Source: Agrobacterium sp. RAC06
GTDB lineage: Bacteria; Pseudomonadota; Alphaproteobacteria; Rhizobiales; Rhizobiaceae
Assembly (NCBI RefSeq): GCF_001713475.1
Contig: NZ_CP016499.1
Span: 3,845,501-3,909,500 of the forward strand
DNA: 64,000 nt
Direction: 5' to 3'
Both the position numbers and the translations under genes were made by a program. The notes beneath the pieces are model-generated. The model worked only from the letters and a program-made list of their open reading frames with translations, did not search any database and had not been told where the DNA came from. How positions within the stretch are numbered: position 1 is the first letter of the stretch; the number at the start of each line of letters is the position of its first letter. Positions 8,151 to 17,195 of this stretch are shown here, piece by piece.

Positions 8151-9169
8151 TGGGTCTCGGTGACTTTCTTCAGTGCGACCGGCTTGTCGGGATTGAAGCC
8201 GCGCGCACGGGAGAGGGATTCGATAAAGCCATAATAGGGAACGATGAGGGCCAGCGCATCCGTGATTGGATGTCCGGTTGCGATGAAGGGCAGCTTGTGG
8301 CCGGCCGTCGCCTGATCCGAGGTGATGAAGCAGGTGGCGTTGCTGGCCGCAAGCTTCGAGACGGTGCCGGCGATCGAGGCCTCGGCCTTGTCGCGGGCGG
8401 CAAAGGCAACGACGGGAAAATCACGACCGACAATCGAGACGGGACCATGCAGGACTTCGGCGGAGGAATAGGCCTCCGCATGCAGTTCGCAGGTTTCCTT
8501 GCATTTGAGTGCGGCCTCGGCTGCGATGGCAAGTGTGGGACCGCGACCGAGCATGTAGAGCGACTCGGCCGACTTCAGCGGTTCGAGCAAGGCGCTCCAG
8601 TCGAGGGCAAGCGCCTTTTCGAAATGCTCGGGCAGCGTGTTCACGGCGCGAGTGAGTGCGTCGTCACGGCTCCAGCTTGCAAGGATGGCAAGGCCTGCCA
8701 CGATCGAATTGACGAAGGACTTGGTGGCGGCAACCGCGATTTCGGGACCCGCCTTGATGTCGATGGCGAAAGTTGCGGCATCGGCGAGCGGCGAGGGCAG
8801 GGTGTTGACCAGGCTCACCGTGGTTGCGCCGCCGTCCCGGGCTGCTCTGGCCATGGCAACGATGTCGGGGCTTGCGCCGGACTGGGAGACGGCAAAGGCT
8901 GCGGCCTTGCCGAGCTTCATCGGCGTCTCGTAGATCGAGGCGAGCGAGGGACCGAGCGAGGCGACCGGCAGGCCCATCTGCAGCTCGATTGCATATTTCA
9001 GGAAGTGCGCCGCATGATCGGAAGAGCCGCGGGCGATCGTGACGACCACGCCTGGGTCCTTGTCGCGCAGCGCGTTCGCCGCTTCTGATATCACGGTCCT
9101 GGAGCTATCCAGCAGTCGGGCAGCGGCTGCGGGGATCTCGTCGATCTCCTCACGCATCTTGGTGGTCAT
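8147..9169 (-). CDS. SIS-domain sugar isomerase/deaminase (NagB-II or AgaS-like)
   Basis: 340 residues made of two tandem SIS domains, like the isomerase half of GlmS without the glutaminase domain. SIS motifs are visible as ARGSSDHAAHFLKYAIE (about residues 45-61), SQSGASPDIV, TKSFVNSIVAGLA and SSAEVLHGPVS. This architecture is shared by the alternative glucosamine-6-phosphate deaminases (NagB-II) and by AgaS. Next to nagA and with no classical nagB in view, conversion of GlcN-6-phosphate to fructose-6-phosphate and ammonia is the favoured role. Confidence 0.85.
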   Translation of the reverse strand: MTTKMREEIDEIPAAAARLLDSSRTVISEAANALRDKDPGVVVTIARGSSDHAAHFLKYAIELQMGLPVASLGPSLASIYETPMKLGKAAAFAVSQSGASPDIVAMARAARDGGATTVSLVNTLPSPLADAATFAIDIKAGPEIAVAATKSFVNSIVAGLAILASWSRDDALTRAVNTLPEHFEKALALDWSALLEPLKSAESLYMLGRGPTLAIAAEAALKCKETCELHAEAYSSAEVLHGPVSIVGRDFPVVAFAARDKAEASIAGTVSKLAASNATCFITSDQATAGHKLPFIATGHPITDALALIVPYYGFIESLSRARGFNPDKPVALKKVTETQ

Positions 9170-9180
9170 CGGGCAAACTT

Positions 9181-9948
9181 TCAGTCTTGAGGCTTCATGG
9201 GCGAGCCGATGCCGAGTTCGGCAACCAGGTCATAGGCATCGCTGCGATAAAGTGCGCGCGACATTTCCATCACGCGGCCGGTTTCGAGATAGGCAATGCG
9301 CTGCACCGAGAGGGCCGCAGAGCCGGGGGGCACGCCGAGCAGCTTGGTTTCCTCGTCCTTCAGGAGGACGGCAGAGATGCGCTGATTTGCCCGTACGGGC
9401 CGGATCCCGGCATCCAGCAGGCAGAGATAGAGGGAATCCTCTATTCTGTCCGGATCCGGCAGCAGGTCGTCCGGCAGGCTCGTGCGCTCCAGCGCAATCG
9501 GCATGTCGTTGGCCGTTCTCAGACGGTCGATCCGGGCGACACGGGCGCCACCGACGAGGCCGAGCATCATGGTTTCCTCTGCGGTCGGATAAAACAGGCC
9601 GCGTCCCAGCCAGCGAGAGCCTGCGACCATGCCGCGCCGTCGCATGTCTTCGGTAAAGGATGTCAGCTGGCTGAGCGGCTGTTGCATGCGTGGGACGGGT
9701 TTGACGACGAAGGTGCCGGACCCACGACGACGGATGAGCAGGCCTTCTTCCACGAGTTCGTCGATCGCCTTGCGCACTGTGACGCGGCTGATATCGGCCG
9801 CCTCGGCGATGTCGCGTTCGGCCGGGAGTGCGTCGCCATGCTTCAGGCGACCGGACGCGACGGCGTCCTCGATCATCTTGCGGAGCTTGACGTAAAGCGG
9901 TCCGCCACGGACCGATTGAAGCTGTTCCAGGGGAAGGGACGTGCTCAT
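9181..9948 (-). CDS. GntR/HutC-family transcriptional regulator (NagR/NagQ-like)
   Basis: 255 residues. The N-terminal winged helix-turn-helix spans about residues 20-85 (ISRVTVRKAIDELVEEGLLIRRRGSGTFV), and a UTRA effector domain fills the rest. The ATG at 9948 is chosen because AGAGGA lies 6 bases upstream; longer in-frame extension has no ribosome site. It is the first gene of the minus-strand amino-sugar operon and faces a 481-bp divergent region. GlcN-6-P or GlcNAc-6-P is the likely effector by analogy with YvoA/NagQ regulators. Confidence 0.88.
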   Translation of the reverse strand: MSTSLPLEQLQSVRGGPLYVKLRKMIEDAVASGRLKHGDALPAERDIAEAADISRVTVRKAIDELVEEGLLIRRRGSGTFVVKPVPRMQQPLSQLTSFTEDMRRRGMVAGSRWLGRGLFYPTAEETMMLGLVGGARVARIDRLRTANDMPIALERTSLPDDLLPDPDRIEDSLYLCLLDAGIRPVRANQRISAVLLKDEETKLLGVPPGSAALSVQRIAYLETGRVMEMSRALYRSDAYDLVAELGIGSPMKPQD

Positions 9949-10111
9949 GCGGTTCCTCTGGCTTCGTGTTGGGGGACGCGCCGTCGGAGGGTCGATGTGC
10001 AATCCGTCATCAGCATCGGCATGTTTCCGTCCCTCGGTGGTCTTTGTGAAAACAATACCAACCAGAAACCTATTTCGCAAATGGTTTTGAAAAGGGTGGG
10101 CTCGATAACAG

Positions 10112-10129
10112 TGAAATGTAGAAATTTCA
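10112..10129. promoter_or_regulatory. Inverted repeat TGAAAT-N6-ATTTCA, candidate operator
   Basis: Perfect 6-bp arms separated by GTAGAA, within the AT-rich part of the gntR side of the divergent region 9949-10429. A related dyad, TGAAAA-CTA-TTTTCA, lies at 10325-10339 on the other side, so one regulator may use both. The element is seen directly; its function is inference. Confidence 0.35.
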
Positions 10130-10184
10130 TCGTCAAAACAGCGATTTGCACGATTTACCTTCGGATTCCTGGGGTTCTGGCTTT

Positions 10185-10236
10185 ACGATTGGACTAGTTT
10201 TGGTATCTTAAATTAACGATTGGAGAGGGGCCAATC
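10185..10236. promoter_or_regulatory. Direct repeat ACGATTGGA and dyad GATTGG-N7-CCAATC, candidate GntR operator region
   Basis: ACGATTGGA occurs at 10185-10193 and again at 10216-10224, 31 bp apart (three helical turns). The second copy forms an inverted repeat with CCAATC at 10231-10236. ATTGG halves resemble the ATTGGTCTAGACCAAT-type operators of NagR/YvoA regulators, and the first copy continues as ATTGGACTAG. This is the best candidate for the binding site of the adjacent GntR protein. Confidence 0.4.
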
Positions 10237-10324
10237 CAAAGCCTTTCCTCTTTGCCGCCGAATTGGAGTGCGCGGCGCTGGGAACTGCGATGTTTCGCTC
10301 TTCATCCGATTTCGGCGACTGATG

Positions 10325-10364
10325 TGAAAACTATTTTCATGTGGCGTGGGAATTTTGCTTCCCA
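10325..10364. promoter_or_regulatory. Two tandem dyads upstream of the Gfo/Idh-ABC operon
   Basis: TGAAAA-CTA-TTTTCA (10325-10339) and TGGGAA-TTTTGC-TTCCCA (10347-10364) lie 65-105 bp before the oxidoreductase ATG, with TTGACG hexamers just downstream at 10367 and 10384. Their position suits operators flanking a promoter, but no convincing -10 box was found. The rest of 9949-10429 holds no reading frame I would support. Confidence 0.35.
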
Positions 10365-10429
10365 TGTTGACGATGTTGGATTTTTGACGCAGTCTACGAA
10401 AAATAATTACGAAACCAGGGGAATACACT

Positions 10430-11614
10430 ATGAAGGTCGCCATTATCGGACTCGGATTCCGTCTGGGGTATCTGGGTCGGGTGTTCAGGGAGATCGACCC
10501 GACTTTCGAGATTGTCGGTTATGTCGATCCGGCGCCGGCCGGCATGGCGACGCTTGATGAGCATGGTATCTCTCCCGGCAAGGTCTATGACACGCCTGAA
10601 GCCCTGATCGCCGGCGAAACATTCGATCTTCTGATGATTGGGTCGCCGAACCACCTGCATCTCGATCATATCCGGCTCGGCCTTGAGGCTGGTCTGACCG
10701 TTTTCACCGAAAAGCCGATCGTCACCAGCATCGAGGAGAGCTACGCGCTTGCCTCTCTGCTCAACACATACGGTCACGACCGCCTGCTGGTCGGTCTCGT
10801 CCTGCGTTACTCCCCGCTCTATCGCGATCTGCGCAAGGCGCAGGAAGAGGGGCGTCTCGGCAATGTCGTCTCGATCGAGGCCTCCGAGCACATTCAGCCC
10901 TATCACGGCGCTTTCTTCATGCGCGACTGGCGTCGCTACGGTCGTTATGCGGGCGGCTTCATGCTGGAAAAGTGCTGCCACGACCTCGACCTTTACAACG
11001 GCGTTGTCGGTGCGCGCCCGCGTTTCGTCGCGAGCTTTGGCGGTCGCAAGAGCTTCGTGCCGGAAAACGCGCCTGAGGCAGAAGGCGTCAACGATCTCAA
11101 CGTCTATCACCGCAAGCCGAGCGGCTGGCAGGGCTCCGACAAGGTCTTCGACAGCGACGGTGACATCATCGATTTTCAGACCGCGATCGTCGAGTACGAG
11201 AACGGCGTGTCGATGACCTTCCATACCAATCTCAATGTGCCGGACGAATTTCGCCGCTTCTGCGTGATCGGTTCGAAGGGCATGGCGGAAGGCGATTTCG
11301 TCCGCGGCTTCATGGATGTGCATGACGCCCGCACCAATGAGAAGGTGATCGCCAACACCTACAAGGCGCCGTCCGCGCTTTCGCAGCATTACGGCGCCGA
11401 CGAGCAGATGGCCGAGGATGTCATCGCCTTCGTCCAGACGGGCGCCAAGCAGCCCGTGTCCGCCATCGATGCGCTGGAAGCCGGTATTCTGGCGCTCGCC
11501 ATGGACGAAGCACGCCTCGCCCGCAAGGTCGTGGATCTGAAGCCGGTATGGGAAAAGTTCGATGCATGCCTGCATGGCGCGTCGGACGCTTCCGTCCGCG
11601 CCCGGTCGGCGTAA
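10430..11614 (+). CDS. Gfo/Idh/MocA family NAD(P)-dependent oxidoreductase
   Basis: 394 residues. An N-terminal Rossmann segment (KVAIIGLGFRLGYLGRVFREID) is followed by the family EKP motif at TEKPIVTSIEE (about residues 93-103). The C-terminal alpha/beta domain includes GGFMLEKCCHDLDLYNG, which carries the histidine usual for this fold. The start has AGGGGA 7 bases upstream. It heads an operon with a complete sugar ABC importer, so it probably oxidises or epimerises the imported sugar. The substrate is unknown, but the divergent GlcNAc operon points to an amino sugar or a derivative. Confidence 0.87.
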   Translation: MKVAIIGLGFRLGYLGRVFREIDPTFEIVGYVDPAPAGMATLDEHGISPGKVYDTPEALIAGETFDLLMIGSPNHLHLDHIRLGLEAGLTVFTEKPIVTSIEESYALASLLNTYGHDRLLVGLVLRYSPLYRDLRKAQEEGRLGNVVSIEASEHIQPYHGAFFMRDWRRYGRYAGGFMLEKCCHDLDLYNGVVGARPRFVASFGGRKSFVPENAPEAEGVNDLNVYHRKPSGWQGSDKVFDSDGDIIDFQTAIVEYENGVSMTFHTNLNVPDEFRRFCVIGSKGMAEGDFVRGFMDVHDARTNEKVIANTYKAPSALSQHYGADEQMAEDVIAFVQTGAKQPVSAIDALEAGILALAMDEARLARKVVDLKPVWEKFDACLHGASDASVRARSA

Positions 11615-11626
11615 GGGAGCGGTCGG

Positions 11627-12511
11627 ATGCAAGCTCGCCAAAGTGCCATCATCTTCGCCTGGCTGCTGATCGCGCCGGCTCTTCTCTACATTGCCGTCAT
11701 CGTCGCCTATCCGCTGGTCGATACCTTCATCCTGTCCTTCACAGATGCGTCGCTTCGAAAGACGACGAACTGGGTCGGCTGGACGAATTACGAGAAGATT
11801 TTCAACGACACCTTCGGCGAAGTCATCGTCAGGACCTTTATCTGGACCTTCTTTTCGGTGTCGATCAAGATGATCATCGGTACCTTCGGTGCGGCCATGC
11901 TGAATGCAGCCGTGCCTGGCCGGACGCTCTTTCGTGTGTTGACGATGCCGCCGTGGATCGTGCCCATGGCGATTGGCATCTTCATGTGGGGCTGGATGTA
12001 TAACGGCCAGTTCGGCATGATCTCCGGCGTGCTTCAGCGCATGGGCGTGGTCGATGGCCCCGTCGCCTTCCTCGCCTATGGTTCAACGGCCTTCTGGGCG
12101 ACGATCTTCACCGATGTGTGGATCGGCGTGCCGATGGTGACGCTCTACATGCTCGCTGCCATGCAGGCGATCCCGCAGGATCTCTACGAGGCTGCCTGGA
12201 CGGATGGCGCCGGTCGCTTCTATCGCTTCCGCCGCATCACTATGCCGCTGATCCTGCCCGCCATGATCACCATGTCGATGCTGTCTTTGATTGCGACCTT
12301 CAATTCCTTCGACATCATCTGGATCCTGACGCGCGGCGGTCCGAGCGGTGAAACCACCACGATGATCATCGACACCTATCACACGGCGATCGGCTCGAAG
12401 AAGTATGGCGAGGGCGCTGCCCGTGCGGTCCTGATCTGCATCTTCCTTTCGATCTTCTGCGTCGCCTATTTCCGCGTCACCAGCCGTCTCTCGCAGGAGC
12501 ATGCCCGATGA
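11627..12511 (+). CDS. Carbohydrate ABC transporter permease, MalF/UgpA type
   Basis: 294 residues with about six membrane segments; the first is at residues 7-29 (IIFAWLLIAPALLYIAVIVAY). The EAA loop reads EAAWTDGAGRFYRFRRITMP. It starts 12 bases after the oxidoreductase stop and its end overlaps the second permease by 4 bp. The combination MalF-type permease, MalG-type permease, binding protein and UgpC-like ATPase makes a CUT1 importer, which usually carries oligosaccharides, polyols or glycerophosphodiesters. Confidence 0.9.
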   Translation: MQARQSAIIFAWLLIAPALLYIAVIVAYPLVDTFILSFTDASLRKTTNWVGWTNYEKIFNDTFGEVIVRTFIWTFFSVSIKMIIGTFGAAMLNAAVPGRTLFRVLTMPPWIVPMAIGIFMWGWMYNGQFGMISGVLQRMGVVDGPVAFLAYGSTAFWATIFTDVWIGVPMVTLYMLAAMQAIPQDLYEAAWTDGAGRFYRFRRITMPLILPAMITMSMLSLIATFNSFDIIWILTRGGPSGETTTMIIDTYHTAIGSKKYGEGAARAVLICIFLSIFCVAYFRVTSRLSQEHAR

Positions 12512-13368
12512 GCTACGACAAGACAGCCCTGATCAACCGCTATCGCTGGTATGAACTGGTTGGCATCTATGCCGGGATCGCGGTGTTCCTGACCTTCGTT
12601 CTGGCGCCCTTTGTCGAAGGCTTCCTGGTGTCGCTGAAGCCGCTCAGCCAGCTCTTCTCCTCGCCCTACCGCTTCTTCCCGGAGAACGGCTCCTTCGATG
12701 CCTACATCACGATGTGGGACAGTGTGCCGGGCTTTGCCCGCTATATCTTCAACTCCTTCTTCATCTCGACGATAGCGACCGTCGTTGTCCTCCTACTGGT
12801 CGTGCCGGCATCCTATGCCTTCGCCCGTTTCGAGTTCCGCGGTCGTGGTCAGTTGCTCGCCGCCTTCCTTGCGGTCAACATGTTCTCGGGCGCCGTATTG
12901 CTCATTCCACTCTTCCGGCTCATGCGCTCGCTCGGCGTGCTCAACACCTATTTCGCGATGATCGTGCCGGGTGTCGCCTTCCTCATTCCGTCAGCCATCT
13001 GGTTGCTCCGCACCTATATGATGCGCATTCCGCGTGAGCTGGAAGAGGCCGCCTATGTGGATGGCGCGGGCTATTTCTACACCTTCCGCCGGGTGGTCCT
13101 GCCGCTTGCCACGCCGGGCATCGCCGTGGTCGCGATCACCACCTTCATCGGCGCCTATGCCCAGCAGTTCATCTTCGCACTGACCTTCAACTCCAAGACC
13201 GAATACATGCCGCTGCCGATCGGGTTGTTTGCCTATTTCGGTCGCCAGGAGGTCATCTGGAACGAGCTGATGGCGGCGAGTTTCGTGGGGATCGCACCCG
13301 CCATGATCGTGATCTTCTTCCTGCAGCGCTATCTCGTCAGCGGCCTGACCGCCGGCGCGGTTAAATAA
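12508..13368 (+). CDS. Carbohydrate ABC transporter permease, MalG/UgpE type
   Basis: 286 residues. TM1 is near residues 15-38, and the EAA loop reads EEAAYVDGAGYFYTFRRVVLP (around residue 180). The C-terminal TM and QRYLVSGLTAGAVK end are characteristic of MalG-family permeases. The ATG overlaps the MalF-type gene by 4 bp (ATGA). It forms the permease heterodimer. Confidence 0.9.
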   Translation: MSYDKTALINRYRWYELVGIYAGIAVFLTFVLAPFVEGFLVSLKPLSQLFSSPYRFFPENGSFDAYITMWDSVPGFARYIFNSFFISTIATVVVLLLVVPASYAFARFEFRGRGQLLAAFLAVNMFSGAVLLIPLFRLMRSLGVLNTYFAMIVPGVAFLIPSAIWLLRTYMMRIPRELEEAAYVDGAGYFYTFRRVVLPLATPGIAVVAITTFIGAYAQQFIFALTFNSKTEYMPLPIGLFAYFGRQEVIWNELMAASFVGIAPAMIVIFFLQRYLVSGLTAGAVK

Positions 13369-13432
13369 GGGCTGCCAACCAAAATTCGGGCCAACCGGAC
13401 GCTTTCAACCTGTCAACAAAGGGGAACTATCG

Positions 13433-14653
13433 ATGACAAGAAAATTGACCATGCTCGCAGGCTCATTCGCCTTGCTCGCAAGCTCGGCGCTCACCACGCT
13501 GGCCGCGGACCAGGAAATCAGCTGGATCTATTGCGGCGACAAGATCGACCCGATCCACGAGAAGTACATCGCCGAATGGGAAGGCAAGAATGCCGGCTGG
13601 AAGGTAAAGCCCGAAGTCGTCGGCTGGGAGCAGTGCCAGGATAAGGCCACCACGCTTGCCGTCGCAGGCACGCCCGTTGCCATGGCCTATGTCGGCTCGC
13701 GCACGCTGAAGGAATTCGCCCAGAACGAACTCATCGTCCCGGTTCCGATGACGGACGAGGAAAAGGCCTCCTACTATCCGAACATCGTTGACACCGTGAC
13801 CTTCGAGGACACGCAGTGGGGTGTTCCTGTCGCTTTCTCGACCAAGGCCCTCTACTGGAACAAGGATCTGTTCAAGGCTGCCGGCCTCGACCCGGAAAAC
13901 CCGCCGAAGACCTGGGCTGACACCATCGCTGCCGCCAAGCAGATCAAGGAAAAGACCGGCACTGCCGGCTATGGTCTGCCGGCGAAGACCTTCGACAACA
14001 CCATGCACCAGTTCATGCATTGGGTTTACACCAATAACGGCAAGGTCATCGACGGCGACAAGATCGTCATGGACAGCCCCGAAGTTCTCGCCGCGCTTCA
14101 GGCCTATAAGGACATCACGCCTTACTCCGTTGAAGGTGCGACTGCTTACGAGCAGAACGAAATCCGCGCGATCTTCCTCGACGGCAAGGTCGGTATGATC
14201 CAGGCGGGTTCGGGCGCTGCCTATCGCCTGAAGGACACTTCGATCAACTGGGGTGTTGCCCCGCTGCCGGTCGGTCCGGCTGCCAAGGGTGAAGGTACGC
14301 TGCTGATCACCGACAGCCTTGCGATCTTCTCCGGTTCGGGCGTCGAAGAAAAGGCGATCGAGTTTGCCAAGTACATCACCTCGACTGATATCCAGCACGA
14401 ATACGAGCTGCAGGGAGGCGCTGGCCTGACCCCGCTGCGTCCAGGTGCGGTTGTCGACCAGTTCGTCGCCAACGAACCCTTCTGGAAGCCGTTCATCGAC
14501 GGCATCGCCTATGGTGGTCCGGAGCCCCTCTTCACCGACTACAAGGGCTTCCAGAACGTCATGATCGAAATGGTCCAGTCGGTTGTCACCGGCAAGACCG
14601 AGCCGGCCGAAGCGCTGAAGAAGGCTGCAGCCGATCTCGAGCAGTACAAGTAA
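13433..14653 (+). CDS. Carbohydrate ABC transporter substrate-binding protein
   Basis: 406-residue extracellular binding protein of the family 1 (MalE) type. A Sec signal peptide covers about residues 1-25 (MTRKLTMLAGSFALLASSAL then TTLAAD), with cleavage probably after the Ala-Ala. The mature part contains VAFSTKALYWNKDLFKAAGL, typical of sugar-binding proteins. AGGGG precedes the ATG. Strong hairpins follow the stop, which would keep this message more abundant than the ATPase downstream. Confidence 0.9.
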   Translation: MTRKLTMLAGSFALLASSALTTLAADQEISWIYCGDKIDPIHEKYIAEWEGKNAGWKVKPEVVGWEQCQDKATTLAVAGTPVAMAYVGSRTLKEFAQNELIVPVPMTDEEKASYYPNIVDTVTFEDTQWGVPVAFSTKALYWNKDLFKAAGLDPENPPKTWADTIAAAKQIKEKTGTAGYGLPAKTFDNTMHQFMHWVYTNNGKVIDGDKIVMDSPEVLAALQAYKDITPYSVEGATAYEQNEIRAIFLDGKVGMIQAGSGAAYRLKDTSINWGVAPLPVGPAAKGEGTLLITDSLAIFSGSGVEEKAIEFAKYITSTDIQHEYELQGGAGLTPLRPGAVVDQFVANEPFWKPFIDGIAYGGPEPLFTDYKGFQNVMIEMVQSVVTGKTEPAEALKKAAADLEQYK

Positions 14654-14654
14654 T

Positions 14655-14696
14655 CTCGGGTAACCGAGGCTCCGCGGGCCGGGATCGGCCCGCGGA
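14655..14696 (+). terminator. Two hairpins after the binding protein, attenuator or mRNA stabiliser
   Basis: CTCGG-GTAA-CCGAG (14655-14668) is followed at once by a perfect 11-bp stem TCCGCGGGCCG-GGAT-CGGCCCGCGGA (14671-14696). Only TTTC follows, so this is a weak terminator or a 3'-end protecting structure between the binding-protein and ATPase genes of one operon. Confidence 0.6.
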
Positions 14697-14752
14697 TTTC
14701 ATCAAGCGGATTTGGCCGGTCCTTTGAGGAACGGCAATGGAGACTGAGGGTC

Positions 14753-15882
<1,130 letters not shown>

Positions 15883-15883
<1 letters not shown>

Positions 15884-16146
15884 TACCAAATCTCGACGAT
15901 AGGAACCTATAGGATCGCTTACTGCCGGTCTCTGGTTAGGCGCGGCGTGCCGGGCGATGCTTGTGCATCGGCCAAGCGGCACAACAACGCCTGAGGCCGG
16001 CAATAAGCCACCTTCGGTCGGCTTCCCGGTCCTTCTGGCGTCGTCGAGTTCCTTGACCGATGCGAAAGCATCGCTCGTCGGACCTCTCCTAGCCAGAAGG
16101 ACCGCTCGAGCCGATCCTATAGGCTCCTATCGTCGAGACTTGGTAT
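15883..16146. repeat. 264-bp nested palindromic element (MITE- or RIME-like)
   Basis: Outer 35-bp arms (15883-15917 and 16112-16146) are inverted copies with two mismatches. Inside are two separate foldable units. Unit 1 pairs 15918-15928 with 15997-16007 (one mismatch), then AGGCG with CGCCT, then GTGCCG (15947-15952) with CGGCAC (15977-15982), capped by CGATGC-TTGT-GCATCG (15955-15970). Unit 2 has perfect 13-bp arms (16027-16039 and 16092-16104) around CGATGC-GAAA-GCATCG (16058-16073). The whole forms a cruciform or three-way branch. No reading frame is supported inside. The left arm overlaps the stop of the ATPase gene. Confidence 0.8.
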
Positions 16147-16181
16147 TCGTTCCTCCCGGCCATGCCAAAGGCCAATCCCCT

Positions 16182-16207
16182 GGTCCGCCTTCGGGCGGAC
16201 CTTTTTT
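16182..16207 (+). terminator. Rho-independent terminator
   Basis: Perfect 8-bp stem GGTCCGCC-TTCG-GGCGGACC (16182-16201) with a stable UUCG tetraloop, followed by six T residues. It lies 36 bp after the palindromic element and would end the Gfo/Idh-ABC transcript. Bases 16208-16359 hold nothing further that I recognise. Confidence 0.88.
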
Positions 16208-16359
16208 CGTTTGGGCTCCATCGCATTCAGCAGATTGCGACAGGGTCCAACACTGGCAATCTTCGCGACATGAGTGTATAAATGCACCTTTAGTGCAACT
16301 AAAATTACGGGCCTCCTCTGCTGTTCAAAGGGATATGTAGATCCGTATAGTGAGATGGA

Positions 16360-17160
16360 TTGGGGCCAGGATTGAAAACGCCCACGAGGGATAAATTCGC
16401 TCGGCAAGGCTATAGCTTCCTGATCATTTGCCTGTTTCTCCTCGCGATCTTGCTCGTGAGTGGCCCGTATAAGGCGGGTACGGACTATTCCGCAGCGCAG
16501 CTGCGACAAGCCTCCGACTATGTGCAGGCGCTCGTGCCGGATACTCAGATTTTCCTCTATCCAAACGGGCAGCCAACCACCAAAATTCATGCTGATGCGA
16601 CCTTTGCACGCGCTGTCTCCGAGAGCCTTATGCGTGAAAGACCCGGTCGTTATCGGCGGGCATGGGGAACGGAGGATATCGCGATCGTCGCTGTCGAGAA
16701 CTTCTTCACGGCCGATCGGGAAGCACGTCTAAGGCAGCTTCGGGACCTTCCTCTGCCTGATTTCCTCAAGGAGGGCATGCTTGTATTGCCCGAGTCAGAC
16801 CTTGGCTGTCATGCCGCAAGTTTCCAACAGTTCGGTTGGGCTGTTGGCGGCTACGTCCTTGTTGATCTCGGTTATTACCGTGAGGATTCCAAACCCGCAA
16901 TTGACTGTGTCTTGGCTGGGTTCGATGCTGTCGATGGAATGCCGCTCAAGGGCAATTCATTTGATCAGGCGCTTCTGCCCGGTGCCGATGTCCGGCTCGT
17001 CATCGTGGATTACGTACGCCTCTGCGCCCATAAGGGCGTGTCGGATGCGCAAGACGGTCTGCGTTCGAGGCACGGCATCAGTTCTCTGCCGTCGATTGGG
17101 TGCGTCAGGCAAGAACTCTCAATGGCACTCAGCCAAATTCCGGAGCCTTCGGCCAAGTAG
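16360..17160 (+). CDS. Hypothetical membrane-anchored protein
   Basis: 266 residues, no family recognised. After a short basic N-terminus there is one hydrophobic helix (about residues 19-36, YSFLIICLFLLAILLVSG), then a polar extracytoplasmic-looking domain with three cysteines (DLGCHAAS, IDCVLAG, RLCAHKG) and a fourth in SIGCVRQ. No ATG fits: the frame offers TTG at 16360 or 16372, so the start is uncertain. Codon choice looks more relaxed than in neighbouring genes. It stands alone between a terminator and a convergent gene, which would suit a lone acquired gene. Confidence 0.6.
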   Translation: MGPGLKTPTRDKFARQGYSFLIICLFLLAILLVSGPYKAGTDYSAAQLRQASDYVQALVPDTQIFLYPNGQPTTKIHADATFARAVSESLMRERPGRYRRAWGTEDIAIVAVENFFTADREARLRQLRDLPLPDFLKEGMLVLPESDLGCHAASFQQFGWAVGGYVLVDLGYYREDSKPAIDCVLAGFDAVDGMPLKGNSFDQALLPGADVRLVIVDYVRLCAHKGVSDAQDGLRSRHGISSLPSIGCVRQELSMALSQIPEPSAK

Positions 17161-17195
17161 CAATAGAATGTGCCGGTTCGGAATTGGGCCAGACG

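Noticed and set aside
10367-10412. TTGACG hexamers as -35 boxes for the Gfo/Idh operon
   Set aside because: At 17-bp spacing the first has CAGTCT and the second TTACGA, the latter too close to the ATG; no convincing -10 box.
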